10,082 nt of DNA from Bacteroidota bacterium (GTDB lineage: Bacteria > Bacteroidota > Bacteroidia > Flavobacteriales_F > PHOS-HE28), in the NCBI GenBank assembly GCA_023430325.1, contig JAEZAU010000012.1:1-10082 (forward strand), written 5' to 3'. The translations under genes were made by a program, and so were the position numbers. This document shows, piece after piece, positions 1-6,899 of the stretch. The notes beneath the pieces are model-generated. The model worked only from the letters and a program-made list of their open reading frames with translations, had not been told where the DNA came from and did not search any database. The number at the start of each line of letters is the position of its first letter. Within the stretch, counting starts at the first letter, position 1.

Positions 1-596
1 TCACCGGGATCTATACATTGGTGAACTACCTCTTCGGGCGGCGGCGTGATAAATTGGCCTGGCAGACCATCCGGGGCGAGGTCCTTTTCATTCTCTTCTG
101 CGTGGCGATGTCCTTTGTGAACTGGCAGGCAACGCTGGTGGCCTTCATCTTACCGTTCATTGCCTTTCGCTTGGTGGCCATGGCCGGCAACTGGGTGCAG
201 CACACCTTCATCTGTTCTGATCAACCAGAGAATGAATACCGCAACAGCATCACTTGCATCAACGTGAAGTTCAACCGCAAGTGCTGGAACGATGGATATC
301 ACATCAGCCATCACATCAACCCCACGCTCCACTGGACCGAGCACCCACGCTTCTTCCGGGAGAACCTGGAGGAATTCGCACGGAACAAGGCAGTGATATT
401 CGACGGCTTGAACTACACCGACATATTCATTCTATTGCTTCGCGACCGCTATGACTTGCTCGCCCAACGTTTCGTGGATGTGGGCAAACACTTCAGCAGT
501 GATGAAGAGGTGATCGCTTTTCTCAGGAGCCGGGTGGTTCCCATTCCATTCCAGCGCGTACCGGCCGCTGAACGCAACAGCCTGAGCATGGGTTGA
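1..596 (+). CDS. Fatty acid desaturase family protein, 3' part only
   Basis: This is the C-terminal part of an integral-membrane di-iron fatty acid desaturase, which introduces a double bond into an acyl chain using oxygen and reduced electron carriers. The reading frame (from base 3) is open to the window edge and reads T-G-I-Y-T before the first possible TTG/GTG starts at 18/21. I therefore treat it as truncated by the window rather than starting at 18. Numbered from base 18, a hydrophobic stretch covers about residues 22-56. It is followed by GNWVQHTFI (57-65) and by a typical last histidine box, GYHISHH (93-99), with NPTLHWTEHP next. The box HxxHH supplies iron ligands in this superfamily. 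The tail after residue 110 is soluble. The fatty acid substrate and the position of the double bond cannot be told from this fragment. Family assignment is firm; exact function is inferred. Confidence 0.85.
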   Translation, partial: TGIYTLVNYLFGRRRDKLAWQTIRGEVLFILFCVAMSFVNWQATLVAFILPFIAFRLVAMAGNWVQHTFICSDQPENEYRNSITCINVKFNRKCWNDGYHISHHINPTLHWTEHPRFFRENLEEFARNKAVIFDGLNYTDIFILLLRDRYDLLAQRFVDVGKHFSSDEEVIAFLRSRVVPIPFQRVPAAERNSLSMG

Positions 597-670
597 GCGA
601 TACCGATCCATCAACGATCGCCCTGCAATAAGAACTTGAGCGGCGAACGATCTTCGATCGGGCCGGCAGA

Positions 671-684
671 TTCCTTTGCACCCG
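671..684 (+). promoter_or_regulatory. Candidate -7 promoter element with very short leader
   Basis: TTCCTTTG at 671-678 differs by one base from the Bacteroidota -7 consensus TAnnTTTG and lies six bases before the ATG at 685. This would give a leaderless or very short-leader mRNA. No TTG -33 element is found at the expected 17-23 bp upstream; the nearest TTG (636-638) is too far. This is inferred from pattern only. Confidence 0.35.
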
Positions 685-2166
685 ATGTCCTCCTTCTCGA
701 TCATTCTGATGATCGCGGCGTATTTCGCGCTGCTCTTCGTCATCTCCTATTTTACATCGCGTAATGCTGGCAACAGCGCTTTCTTTCTGGGTGAGCGCCG
801 ATCGCCCTGGTATATAGTTGCCTTCGGAATGATCGGCGCTTCTCTCAGCGGCGTCACCTTCATCAGTGTGCCCGGCATGGTGGCGGCGGATAAGTTCAGC
901 TACCTGCAGATGGTGCTCGGTTATCTGCCCGGTTACGCGGTGATCGCCTTCGTGCTCATGCCGCTTTACTACCGGTTGCAGCTCACATCGATCTACGGTT
1001 ATTTGGGCCAGCGTTTCGGGCCAAGCAGCTATCTGACCGGCGCGTGGTTCTTCCTACTGAGCCGAAGTGTGGGTTCGGCGGCAAGATTGTACCTCGTTGC
1101 GATCGTATTGCAATACCTCATCTTCGATGATCTCGGCGTTCCGTTCGTGCTCTCGGTGATCATCACCATCGCACTTATCTGGCTATACACCCACCGCGGC
1201 GGGATCCGCACCATCATCTGGACCGATACGTTACAAACGTTCTTCATGCTGTTCGCGGTGGGGGCCACGTTCATCCTGCTCGGCCAGAAACTGGGTTGGG
1301 ATCTTTCCACCACCATTGCACAGATCAAGGGCAGCGAGATGAGCCGCATCTTCTTCTTCAATGATCCGAAACCCGGCACATACTTCTGGAAACAGTTCCT
1401 TGGCGGCATGTTCATCGCCATTGCCATGACCGGTCTGGATCAGGATATGATGCAGAAGAACCTGAGTTGCCGAAATATCAAGGAGGCCCAGTTTAACATG
1501 GTGTCGTTCAGCCTGGTGCTCGTTTTCGTGAATCTGATGTTCCTGGGCTTGGGCGCACTGCTATACCTGTATGTTGGCCAGGCGGGGATCGAACTTCCAG
1601 CGAAGGCAGATCAGGTCTATCCCATGCTGGCGACCGGTGGTCATCTGCCCGCCATGGTAGGAGCCTTGTTCATTCTGGGTCTTATCGCGGCGGCTTATTC
1701 CAGCGCCGACAGCGCCCTTACCGCACTCACCACATCGCTTTGCGTGGATGTGTTGAAGATCGATCGGAGGCCCGAGCAACAGCGCGTGCCGCTGCGCAAA
1801 AGGATGCACCTGCTCATGAGCGCGGTGATGGTGCTCCAGATCCTTCTGTTCGATGTGTTCAATGACGACAGTGTGATCAAGACGGTGTTCACGGTGGCAG
1901 GTTACACCTATGGCCCACTACTCGGGCTTTTCGCTTTTGGAATGATGACCAGGCTGCAGGTCCGTGACCGGTGGATCCCGGTGATCGCGACCTTATCACC
2001 AGTGATCACCTACTTCCTCAACCTGTATTCTGAAGATCTCTTCAACGGCTACAAGTTCGGTTTCGAACTGCTGCTGGTGAACGGAGCGCTCACATTCCTG
2101 GGTGCAGCGATGGTCTCAAGGCCCTCCGCCGGCTCAGACCTCAGTGGCCCGGCGGGCGTTGAGTGA
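685..2166 (+). CDS. Sodium:solute symporter (SSS family)
   Basis: This is a secondary transporter of the SSS family (LeuT fold), expected to import an organic solute using the sodium gradient across the inner membrane. I chose the ATG at 685 (493 aa) over the in-frame TTG at 676 because it is the stronger codon and adds only three residues. The protein has about 13 hydrophobic segments, typical of the family. Family marks are GASLSGVTF in the second predicted segment (about 51-59), the loop motif IIWTDTLQ (about 177-184), GLDQDMMQKNL (about 250-260), and AAAYSSADSALTAL (about 335-348). The paired serines of the last motif match the position of the Na2 sodium-site serines of SSS transporters. 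The substrate cannot be predicted. The last 33 bp overlap the end of the convergent J-domain gene. The gene stands alone, 88 bp after the desaturase. Confidence 0.93.
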   Translation: MSSFSIILMIAAYFALLFVISYFTSRNAGNSAFFLGERRSPWYIVAFGMIGASLSGVTFISVPGMVAADKFSYLQMVLGYLPGYAVIAFVLMPLYYRLQLTSIYGYLGQRFGPSSYLTGAWFFLLSRSVGSAARLYLVAIVLQYLIFDDLGVPFVLSVIITIALIWLYTHRGGIRTIIWTDTLQTFFMLFAVGATFILLGQKLGWDLSTTIAQIKGSEMSRIFFFNDPKPGTYFWKQFLGGMFIAIAMTGLDQDMMQKNLSCRNIKEAQFNMVSFSLVLVFVNLMFLGLGALLYLYVGQAGIELPAKADQVYPMLATGGHLPAMVGALFILGLIAAAYSSADSALTALTTSLCVDVLKIDRRPEQQRVPLRKRMHLLMSAVMVLQILLFDVFNDDSVIKTVFTVAGYTYGPLLGLFAFGMMTRLQVRDRWIPVIATLSPVITYFLNLYSEDLFNGYKFGFELLLVNGALTFLGAAMVSRPSAGSDLSGPAGVE

Positions 2167-2655
2167 TCTCATACGCAGCCCACGCACACTATCGGGGATC
2201 ACTGCGATCCCAAGCGATCCAAAAAGCAGCGTATGCACCGGCCAGCCCTCCACCACGATACCGGTGAGGATCCCACTTACCAGGCCGGCACCGAAAAGCA
2301 GGCCGGTAAGGTGCAGACCGAAGAACACATATCGATCCATGGGCCGAACGTGTGCCGGTCTTTCCTCCTGGCGGCGGGGATGGCCATATTTGCGCGGATC
2401 GCGAGGTGGGGAAGGCTGGGAGGATGCAAGAGCCTGCCGGTAGAACCGCAATTCATCATCATACCGCAGTTTCCTGCGTACATCGCTGAGCACGGAATAG
2501 GCTTCGTGTACGGCCCTGAAAACGCGCGCCGCTTTGGGCGAAGAGTTCACATCAGGATGGCAGGATTTCACACGTGACCGATAGGCGCGTTTGATCTGCG
2601 CGGGAGATGCATCCCGCGAGATACCCAAGAGCTTATAGTGGTCGTACTGTAACAT
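2134..2655 (-). CDS. J-domain (DnaJ-like) protein with C-terminal membrane segments
   Basis: This is a small J-domain co-chaperone, expected to stimulate the ATPase of a DnaK/Hsp70 partner, here probably at the membrane. The frame is open back to a TTG at 2700, but I prefer the ATG at 2655 (173 aa). It puts the J-domain at the N-terminus (YDHYKLLGI..., about 4-68) and is preceded by GAGGGG, although that lies almost against the start codon. The invariant HPD tripeptide is at 33-35, and YDDEL closes the domain at about 65-69. A basic, proline-rich linker (about 79-107) leads to two adjacent hydrophobic segments (about 108-152). There is no G/F region, zinc finger or substrate-binding domain, so this is a class C J-protein rather than DnaJ itself. 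Its 3' end overlaps the symporter by 33 bp, and a perfect inverted repeat lies directly upstream of its start. Confidence 0.88.
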   Translation of the reverse strand: MLQYDHYKLLGISRDASPAQIKRAYRSRVKSCHPDVNSSPKAARVFRAVHEAYSVLSDVRRKLRYDDELRFYRQALASSQPSPPRDPRKYGHPRRQEERPAHVRPMDRYVFFGLHLTGLLFGAGLVSGILTGIVVEGWPVHTLLFGSLGIAVIPDSVRGLRMRSLNARRATEV

Positions 2656-2660
2656 CCCCT

Positions 2661-2688
2661 CGATCGTTCCCTCAACGAAGAACGATCG
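2661..2688 (-). repeat. Perfect 9-bp inverted repeat upstream of the J-domain gene
   Basis: CGATCGTTC (2661-2669) and GAACGATCG (2680-2688) are exact reverse complements separated by 10 bases. The repeat lies 5 bases upstream of the preferred ATG at 2655, between two divergent genes. In the minus-strand transcript it would form a hairpin just before the GAGGGG-ATG. It could be an operator or a leader hairpin. It could also reflect the general excess of CGATCG in this DNA. Confidence 0.5.
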
Positions 2689-2730
2689 CCATTTATGCAA
2701 ACCGGACCCTGAAGTTATCTTACATCTGAA

Positions 2731-4050
2731 ATGCGAACGGTCCGATCGCTCACCTGGCTTATCGCCCTCCTTGTTATGAAGACGTTACATGGGCAGGGAG
2801 GGTTGCCGCATGTGGTGGTAAAAGATGCGATCAACGGCGCTGCGATCCCCCGGGTCCATATACAACAAGGTGAACAATTGCTGGCCGTTACCGATACGCT
2901 GGGCACCGCTCCGATCGAAGTCCAATTACCCTGCACGCTGGAGTTCAGCCACATTTCCTATGAAGCGGAATACCAGGTCTTACGTAATACCGACCGGCAG
3001 CCGTTCGAAGTGCTCATGCGGCGAAAAATCGTTGAGCTCCCGCCTTACGAAGTGAAGCGGCCGGCACCTGAAGTGATATACCAGCGCCCCGATCTGCACG
3101 TGGCCGATCACCAGGTGAACAGCCATGGGCTTTGGGTGCTGGCCTACACGAAGCCTCAGCTCTGGCACCGGCAGGAGGAGGCCGGCCGGCTCGATCTGCG
3201 TGGAGTGAAACTGCATCTGCTCGATAGCGTCTTCAATGAAAAAGCGGAACTACCCATTCCTTTCGCTGTCCGAGGATCGCACAAGGATCATCTTCAACGG
3301 GTGATCATTGAAGGCGACCACACGGCCTGGATCGTGGATGAAGGTGCTGCAGGCATCCGTGTCACCACCATCGATCGGAAGACACTCCATGAGGCTGTTC
3401 TCCATTGGAAGGATACGATCGCGGGCATGCTGCTGGGCGATGATCGTGATGAGACCTTTCCTGCTTTTTCGCATATCGCCTACGATCCGATAACCGAAGA
3501 ACTGACGCAGTTCTGTGAAGTGGAAGATCCCTTCACCATGGAACTGTTCCGAAGTGAGTATAAATACATGAGCGGCCGGGACAAGGTCATCGCCATGGAC
3601 CTGGAGGTATCCACTGGCGTGGACAAGGAGATCATTGCCGGTCATATGACCGGCTTCCACAAGAACATCTATTTCCATATGCCGTACGCGCCGATGTTCG
3701 TGGTGAACGACACCATCTGTGTGTTCGATCACAGTACGGATCGGTTGCGCAAGTATGATACATCGCTTGATCCGGTGGGGGAAGTGCCGATCGATCACCA
3801 CAAGAACCGCGGCTGGAAAAAGGAACTGATACAGGATCCCGTTACGCAGAAGGTCTATTCGATCGAAGAACGCAACGACCGCATCGCACTAAGACCGATC
3901 GACCCGACCACTGGAGCCGTGGGAAAAGAGATGGTTCTTACACATCCATGGCCCGAAAGCGTGAAGTTGTACGATGGATCGGCATGGTACATCCACAGGG
4001 CCTGGGGATCCACACAACGCAAGACGCTCTACCGCGAAGCGCTGCCTTGA
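2731..4050 (+). CDS. Secreted protein of unknown function with carboxypeptidase-regulatory-like N-terminal domain
   Basis: I do not recognise a named family for the whole protein (439 aa). Residues 1-22 form a signal peptide: basic start, hydrophobic core TWLIALLVMKTLH, likely cleavage near GQ at 21-22. Residues about 26-98 resemble the beta-sandwich of carboxypeptidase-regulatory-like domains common in Bacteroidota envelope proteins (VVVKDAINGAAIPRVHIQ, then TDTLGTA and FSHISYEA). In TonB receptors such a domain precedes a plug and barrel, but neither is present here. The remaining 330 residues are soluble and rich in short beta-like stretches with aspartate turns (AWIVDEGAAGIRV, CVFDHSTDRLRKYD, KVYSIEERNDRIAL), compatible with a beta-propeller. 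That reading is inference. No lipoprotein cysteine and no C-terminal sorting domain is seen. TATCTTAC at 2716-2723 is a weak match to a -7 promoter element seven bases before the ATG. The 3' end overlaps the convergent bestrophin gene by 22 bp. Confidence 0.8.
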   Translation: MRTVRSLTWLIALLVMKTLHGQGGLPHVVVKDAINGAAIPRVHIQQGEQLLAVTDTLGTAPIEVQLPCTLEFSHISYEAEYQVLRNTDRQPFEVLMRRKIVELPPYEVKRPAPEVIYQRPDLHVADHQVNSHGLWVLAYTKPQLWHRQEEAGRLDLRGVKLHLLDSVFNEKAELPIPFAVRGSHKDHLQRVIIEGDHTAWIVDEGAAGIRVTTIDRKTLHEAVLHWKDTIAGMLLGDDRDETFPAFSHIAYDPITEELTQFCEVEDPFTMELFRSEYKYMSGRDKVIAMDLEVSTGVDKEIIAGHMTGFHKNIYFHMPYAPMFVVNDTICVFDHSTDRLRKYDTSLDPVGEVPIDHHKNRGWKKELIQDPVTQKVYSIEERNDRIALRPIDPTTGAVGKEMVLTHPWPESVKLYDGSAWYIHRAWGSTQRKTLYREALP

Positions 4051-4934
4051 CCGCCGCTTTCCAGCAATTCCGCCACGTTCCGCTTGATCATGTCAGCCAG
4101 CCTCTCCATGGGCAGGTCATTGGCCTCCGTTCCGAAAGGCTCCTCGATCTCCTCGGCGATCAACTCCAGGCTTGCCATCACGTAAAAGATGAACATCACC
4201 ACAGGTACCGCGATGTATCCCAATGTGAATACGAAACCGAAAGGCAGGGTGAGCACATAGATGACAATGAACTTCTTGAGGAAACTGCTGTATGAATAGG
4301 GGATAGGTGTGTTCTTGATGCGTTCGCAGGCGCCGCAGATGTCCATGAACTGCACAAGCTCCGTATTGAGCGTGATCAGTTGATCGCCGGTGATCTGTGA
4401 ACCTTTCACCAATTGCTGAACGCGATGTTGCATCTGCTCGGCGATCTGCGCAGGAACATGTTTACTTCGATCGAAGTCGGGTATTTCCGGATGAGGAGCT
4501 TGATCGAGTGCAAGGCGGGTCTTTTCCATTTGAAGATGGAGCCGCAGTTCATGAGCGAATGAAGCGATCAAGCGCGAGAATATGGATCGGGAAGCCTGAT
4601 CGTCCGATGGAACGTACGCATCCATCTTGATCGCCAGGTTCCGGCTCACGTTCACTAGTTGGCCCCAGAGCTTCCGGCCTTCCCACCAGCGATCGTATGC
4701 CGTGTTCGTGCGGAATACCAGCAGCATGCTTATGGCGAAACCCAGAAGACTGTGCATCACCGGAAGGTTGCGCACCCAATCTTCATGGGAGAGTTTCAGG
4801 AATTTCAATTCCAGCCAATAAATGCCCAGGGTGAAGAGGCCCACCAGCACAAGCCAGGGAAAGAGCTTCCGGAAGGTATCGGCCCGGTGGATCGCCAGCG
4901 CCTTGAACCAGTTCGTTGGATCGTAAGTGATCAT
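4029..4934 (-). CDS. Bestrophin-family ion channel (UPF0187/YneE-like)
   Basis: This encodes a 301-aa inner-membrane protein of the bestrophin family, pentameric ion channels. Bacterial members have been studied, but ion selectivity cannot be read from sequence here. The N-terminus DPTNWFKALAIHRADTF (5-21) is followed by hydrophobic segments at about 25-44 and 58-74. The signature FRTNTAYDRWWEGRKLWG lies at 74-91, with SRNLA at 97-101. A soluble helical region (110-200) leads to ERIKNTPIPYSYSSF (204-218) and two further hydrophobic segments (about 220-260). The conserved cytoplasmic tail EEIEEPFGTEANDLP is at 261-275. The length matches bacterial bestrophins. The ATG at 4934 overlaps the stop of the upstream dehydrogenase as ATGA, so the two are probably co-transcribed and translationally coupled. 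The 3' end overlaps the convergent gene by 22 bp. Confidence 0.93.
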   Translation of the reverse strand: MITYDPTNWFKALAIHRADTFRKLFPWLVLVGLFTLGIYWLELKFLKLSHEDWVRNLPVMHSLLGFAISMLLVFRTNTAYDRWWEGRKLWGQLVNVSRNLAIKMDAYVPSDDQASRSIFSRLIASFAHELRLHLQMEKTRLALDQAPHPEIPDFDRSKHVPAQIAEQMQHRVQQLVKGSQITGDQLITLNTELVQFMDICGACERIKNTPIPYSYSSFLKKFIVIYVLTLPFGFVFTLGYIAVPVVMFIFYVMASLELIAEEIEEPFGTEANDLPMERLADMIKRNVAELLESGGQGSASR

Positions 4935-5740
4935 TCGTAATGCTTGCGCACCATGCGTTCGAACATGCGCCCTGGCAAGAGCTTTTTCAAGAGGACGCTC
5001 AGCTTCTGCTTTCCTTCCGCGACGCGATATACGGCTTGGGGCGATGGGTCGGCGATGATCTTCGCGATCACACGGGCCAGTTCATCCGGGTCGCGGCTGG
5101 TGCTCATGCTTCCACGGAGCAGATCCATCGCACGATCATAGTGGTTCTTGTACGCATCACCTATGGTCGCAGGGCGAAGGCGTGAACTGGCGATATTGGT
5201 ATTGAATTCTCCTGGCTCAACAGCGACCACCTTGATGCCGAACCGATCGATCTCTGTTGCCAGCGCTTCGGAATAGCGCTCCAACGCTGCTTTGCTGGCA
5301 CTGTAGAATCCGCGGTAGGGAAGGCCGAAATTGGCGGCGATGCTGGTGATGTTGATGATGAGACCGCTCTTTTTCTCACGCATGTGCGGAAGAACAGCTC
5401 GTGAGACTCGATGCGGGCCGAGCACATTGGTATCAAGGATGGATCTGGCCAGATCGGTGCCGGTATCTTCTATGGGGCCTTGGATGCCGAGTCCTGCATT
5501 ATTGATCAATACATCTATCCGGCCTTCTCTTCGGGCCACAGCTTCGATCGCAGCATTTACACTTGCATCATCGGTCACATCCATGCCGATCAGCCGGATG
5601 CCTTCGATGTTCTGGAGCCCACTTACCTTCCTGCTGGTGCCATATACCGTATGTCCCGCAGCGGTAAGGCGGGAGCAGATGGCCTTTCCAATGCCGCTGC
5701 TTCCACCGGTTACGAGCACCACCTTCTTGAACGTATCCAC
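4931..5740 (-). CDS. Short-chain dehydrogenase/reductase (classical SDR)
   Basis: This is an NAD(P)-dependent oxidoreductase of the classical SDR family with a single Rossmann domain. I chose the GTG at 5740 (269 aa); a TTG at 5749 would add three residues. Using the GTG numbering, the cofactor motif TGGSSGIG lies at 11-18, NNAG at 80-83, the structural Asn in TNVLG near 106, the catalytic Ser at 133 (NITSIAA), and YSASK with Tyr146 and Lys150. EPGEFNT (175-181) replaces the usual PG-x-T region. All catalytic residues are present, so the enzyme should be active. S-R in GTSR (34-37) after the second strand hints at NADP preference, but this is inference. The substrate is unknown; annotations such as oxidoreductase or 3-oxoacyl-ACP reductase would be over-specific. 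It is the first gene of a two-gene unit with the bestrophin gene (ATGA overlap). Confidence 0.92.
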   Translation of the reverse strand: MDTFKKVVLVTGGSSGIGKAICSRLTAAGHTVYGTSRKVSGLQNIEGIRLIGMDVTDDASVNAAIEAVARREGRIDVLINNAGLGIQGPIEDTGTDLARSILDTNVLGPHRVSRAVLPHMREKKSGLIINITSIAANFGLPYRGFYSASKAALERYSEALATEIDRFGIKVVAVEPGEFNTNIASSRLRPATIGDAYKNHYDRAMDLLRGSMSTSRDPDELARVIAKIIADPSPQAVYRVAEGKQKLSVLLKKLLPGRMFERMVRKHYE

Positions 5741-5754
5741 AGGCCGCAAAGTAA
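5738..5754 (-). promoter_or_regulatory. Candidate short-leader promoter/start region of the SDR gene
   Basis: Read on the minus strand, TTACTTTG (5754-5747) resembles the Bacteroidota -7 element TAnnTTTG with one mismatch. It is followed by six bases and then GTG (5740-5738). This is the same spacing as in front of the symporter gene. If it is a promoter, the TTG at 5749 would lie inside the element, favouring the GTG start. No convincing -33 TTG is seen at the right distance. Confidence 0.3.
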
Positions 5755-5766
5755 CGGGCAGGTCTC

Positions 5767-5795
5767 AAAGAAGAAGAGGCCTATGCGGCCTCCTC
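5767..5795 (-). terminator. Rho-independent terminator after the DUF6089 gene
   Basis: On the minus strand, GAGGAGGCC and GGCCTCTTC flank a five-base loop (GCATA). They pair over nine positions with one mismatch; the inner six pairs are perfect. The stem is followed directly by a T-rich tract (TTCTTCTTT). It starts 20 bases after the DUF6089 stop codon at 5816 and ends before the SDR gene, as expected for a transcription terminator separating the two units. Confidence 0.6.
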
Positions 5796-5815
5796 ATCAA
5801 CAGGCTTACGTAATA

Positions 5816-6829
5816 TCACAAACTTACCACGCTGCGACGGCTCGGCTTGCGTTTGAATTTATAACTGGCCTCGATGCTTATGAAGCTGAACGAATCCAGC
5901 AGCCCCGGATTTCCGCGGCGGCTTGTCACTTTGCTTTCAGTACCATCGGTACCCCAGCCCGTGGGGTCGCTGATGTAACGCGCCAGCTCCTGCTTTGTGG
6001 GATCGCCTGCATACGTTGCATCGATCTCCGCATAGGTGGCATAACGATCACGAACATCATCCAGCAGATCGGTGGTGAACATCATGTAGCAGTATTCCAT
6101 GCCGATGCTCCATTGTTTGGTCACCATGTATTTGATGCCCATGCCCATGGGGATCGCGATGTGCCAGGGCGATATCTTCCCGCGCTGGAAATTCTCGCCG
6201 TTCGTACCGTTGTTGCTCTCGGTCTGCCAGCTGTACAGATCGGTCTCATAAGTGCCATCCCGTTCGATCACATTGGCATTCGGCGTTCCACGCGGCGCAT
6301 CACGCACGCTTCCATCTTCCCAGAAATAATAGCGGTTCTCGATGGCGATATCACCGCGGAACAGATCGGCCTTCGGCCTGCCGTGGTAGACACCAAGGCC
6401 GATGGAAAAGGTCATGAAGAATTTCTGTTGGAATAGCGGCTGGAAGGGTTCACGATATGCGTTGAGCACAAGGTGACCGCTGGCACCAACAAGATCATTG
6501 CGGAAACTGAGGCCCCGCTTGTAATTCTTCAATTCGGTGACATCCTTTCCTGCGATCATGTCCCGTTCATCGTACCCGATCCGGAACCAGCTCAAACGGA
6601 ACTCGGGCGAGAGCGCACGGGTCACGTACCTCTTCGGATTGTTCAGGAAATCGCGGAACGTGATGCTCATGCCAGGACGTGAACTGTTCCATTGCATGGG
6701 GCCATCGATGTTCCCCAGATCACCGTAATAGTGATCTACGCCGGCCATGAGGCCGACCTCAAGGTTTCGTTGCGCCGATGAAGAAAGAACAATGGCCGTA
6801 GCGGCACAAAAGGCTATGGTGCGGTACAT
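5816..6829 (-). CDS. DUF6089-type outer-membrane beta-barrel protein
   Basis: This is a predicted outer-membrane beta-barrel protein of the DUF6089 type common in Bacteroidota; the molecular function is unknown. The frame is open back to 6973, but I chose the ATG at 6829 (337 aa). It places a clean signal peptide at residues 1-19 (MYRTIAFCAATAIVLSSSA, cleavage before Q20), and the upstream extension is not hydrophobic. The mature protein begins RNLEVGLMAGVDHYYGDLG, the usual family opening. It continues with alternating barrel strands (FMTFSIGLGVYHG, WHIAIPMGMGIKYM, WSIGMEYCYMMF), and TTDLLDDVRDRYA follows one of them, as in other family members. The last strand FISIEASYKFK is followed by a short basic tail rather than ending in an aromatic residue, which is slightly unusual for a barrel. 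The gene has its own candidate promoter upstream and a terminator downstream, so it is probably monocistronic. Confidence 0.85.
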   Translation of the reverse strand: MYRTIAFCAATAIVLSSSAQRNLEVGLMAGVDHYYGDLGNIDGPMQWNSSRPGMSITFRDFLNNPKRYVTRALSPEFRLSWFRIGYDERDMIAGKDVTELKNYKRGLSFRNDLVGASGHLVLNAYREPFQPLFQQKFFMTFSIGLGVYHGRPKADLFRGDIAIENRYYFWEDGSVRDAPRGTPNANVIERDGTYETDLYSWQTESNNGTNGENFQRGKISPWHIAIPMGMGIKYMVTKQWSIGMEYCYMMFTTDLLDDVRDRYATYAEIDATYAGDPTKQELARYISDPTGWGTDGTESKVTSRRGNPGLLDSFSFISIEASYKFKRKPSRRSVVSL

Positions 6830-6850
6830 GGGGGCGCCGGGAATTACACC

Positions 6851-6884
6851 GAAAGGTACATCAAAAAGACGTGATCTTTCACAA
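6851..6884 (-). promoter_or_regulatory. Candidate Bacteroidota-type promoter for the DUF6089 gene
   Basis: On the minus strand, TTG (6884-6882) is followed after 23 bases by TACCTTTC (6858-6851). The latter matches the -7 consensus TAnnTTTG at all but the last base, and the spacing is at the upper end of the known 17-23 range. Transcription would start about 15-20 bases before the ATG at 6829. It lies in the 70-bp gap after yggS, so the DUF6089 gene probably does not depend on read-through. Confidence 0.4.
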
Positions 6885-6899
6885 TGGTTGCCCCCTGAT

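Noticed and set aside
646..660. Small hairpin CGATC-TTC-GATCG between the desaturase and the symporter
   Set aside because: It has a short five-pair stem, no T-tract, and again uses the over-represented word. It is not supportable as a terminator.
2656..2700. N-terminal extension of the J-domain protein from a TTG at 2700
   Set aside because: The extra 15 residues have no family support and would place the inverted repeat inside the coding region. The ATG at 2655 starts right at the J-domain.
3250..3801. Minus-strand open frame of 183 codons opposite the secreted protein gene
   Set aside because: The histidine-rich translation is typical of a shadow frame. The plus-strand gene has a signal peptide and coherent composition.
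4464..4477. 14-bp perfect palindrome ACTTCGATCGAAGT
   Set aside because: It lies inside the bestrophin coding region and is readily explained by the general CGATCG excess. There is no sign of a regulatory role.
5411..6436. Long plus-strand open frame (341 codons) across the SDR and DUF6089 genes
   Set aside because: It is antisense to two clearly recognisable genes and crosses their terminator. Its translation shows no family motif and is rich in His/Ile/Ala, as expected for a shadow frame.
6862..6884. Possible terminator after yggS (GTGA-AAGA-TCAC followed by a T-run on the minus strand)
   Set aside because: The stem is only four base pairs, too weak to call, and the same bases fit the candidate promoter spacer.
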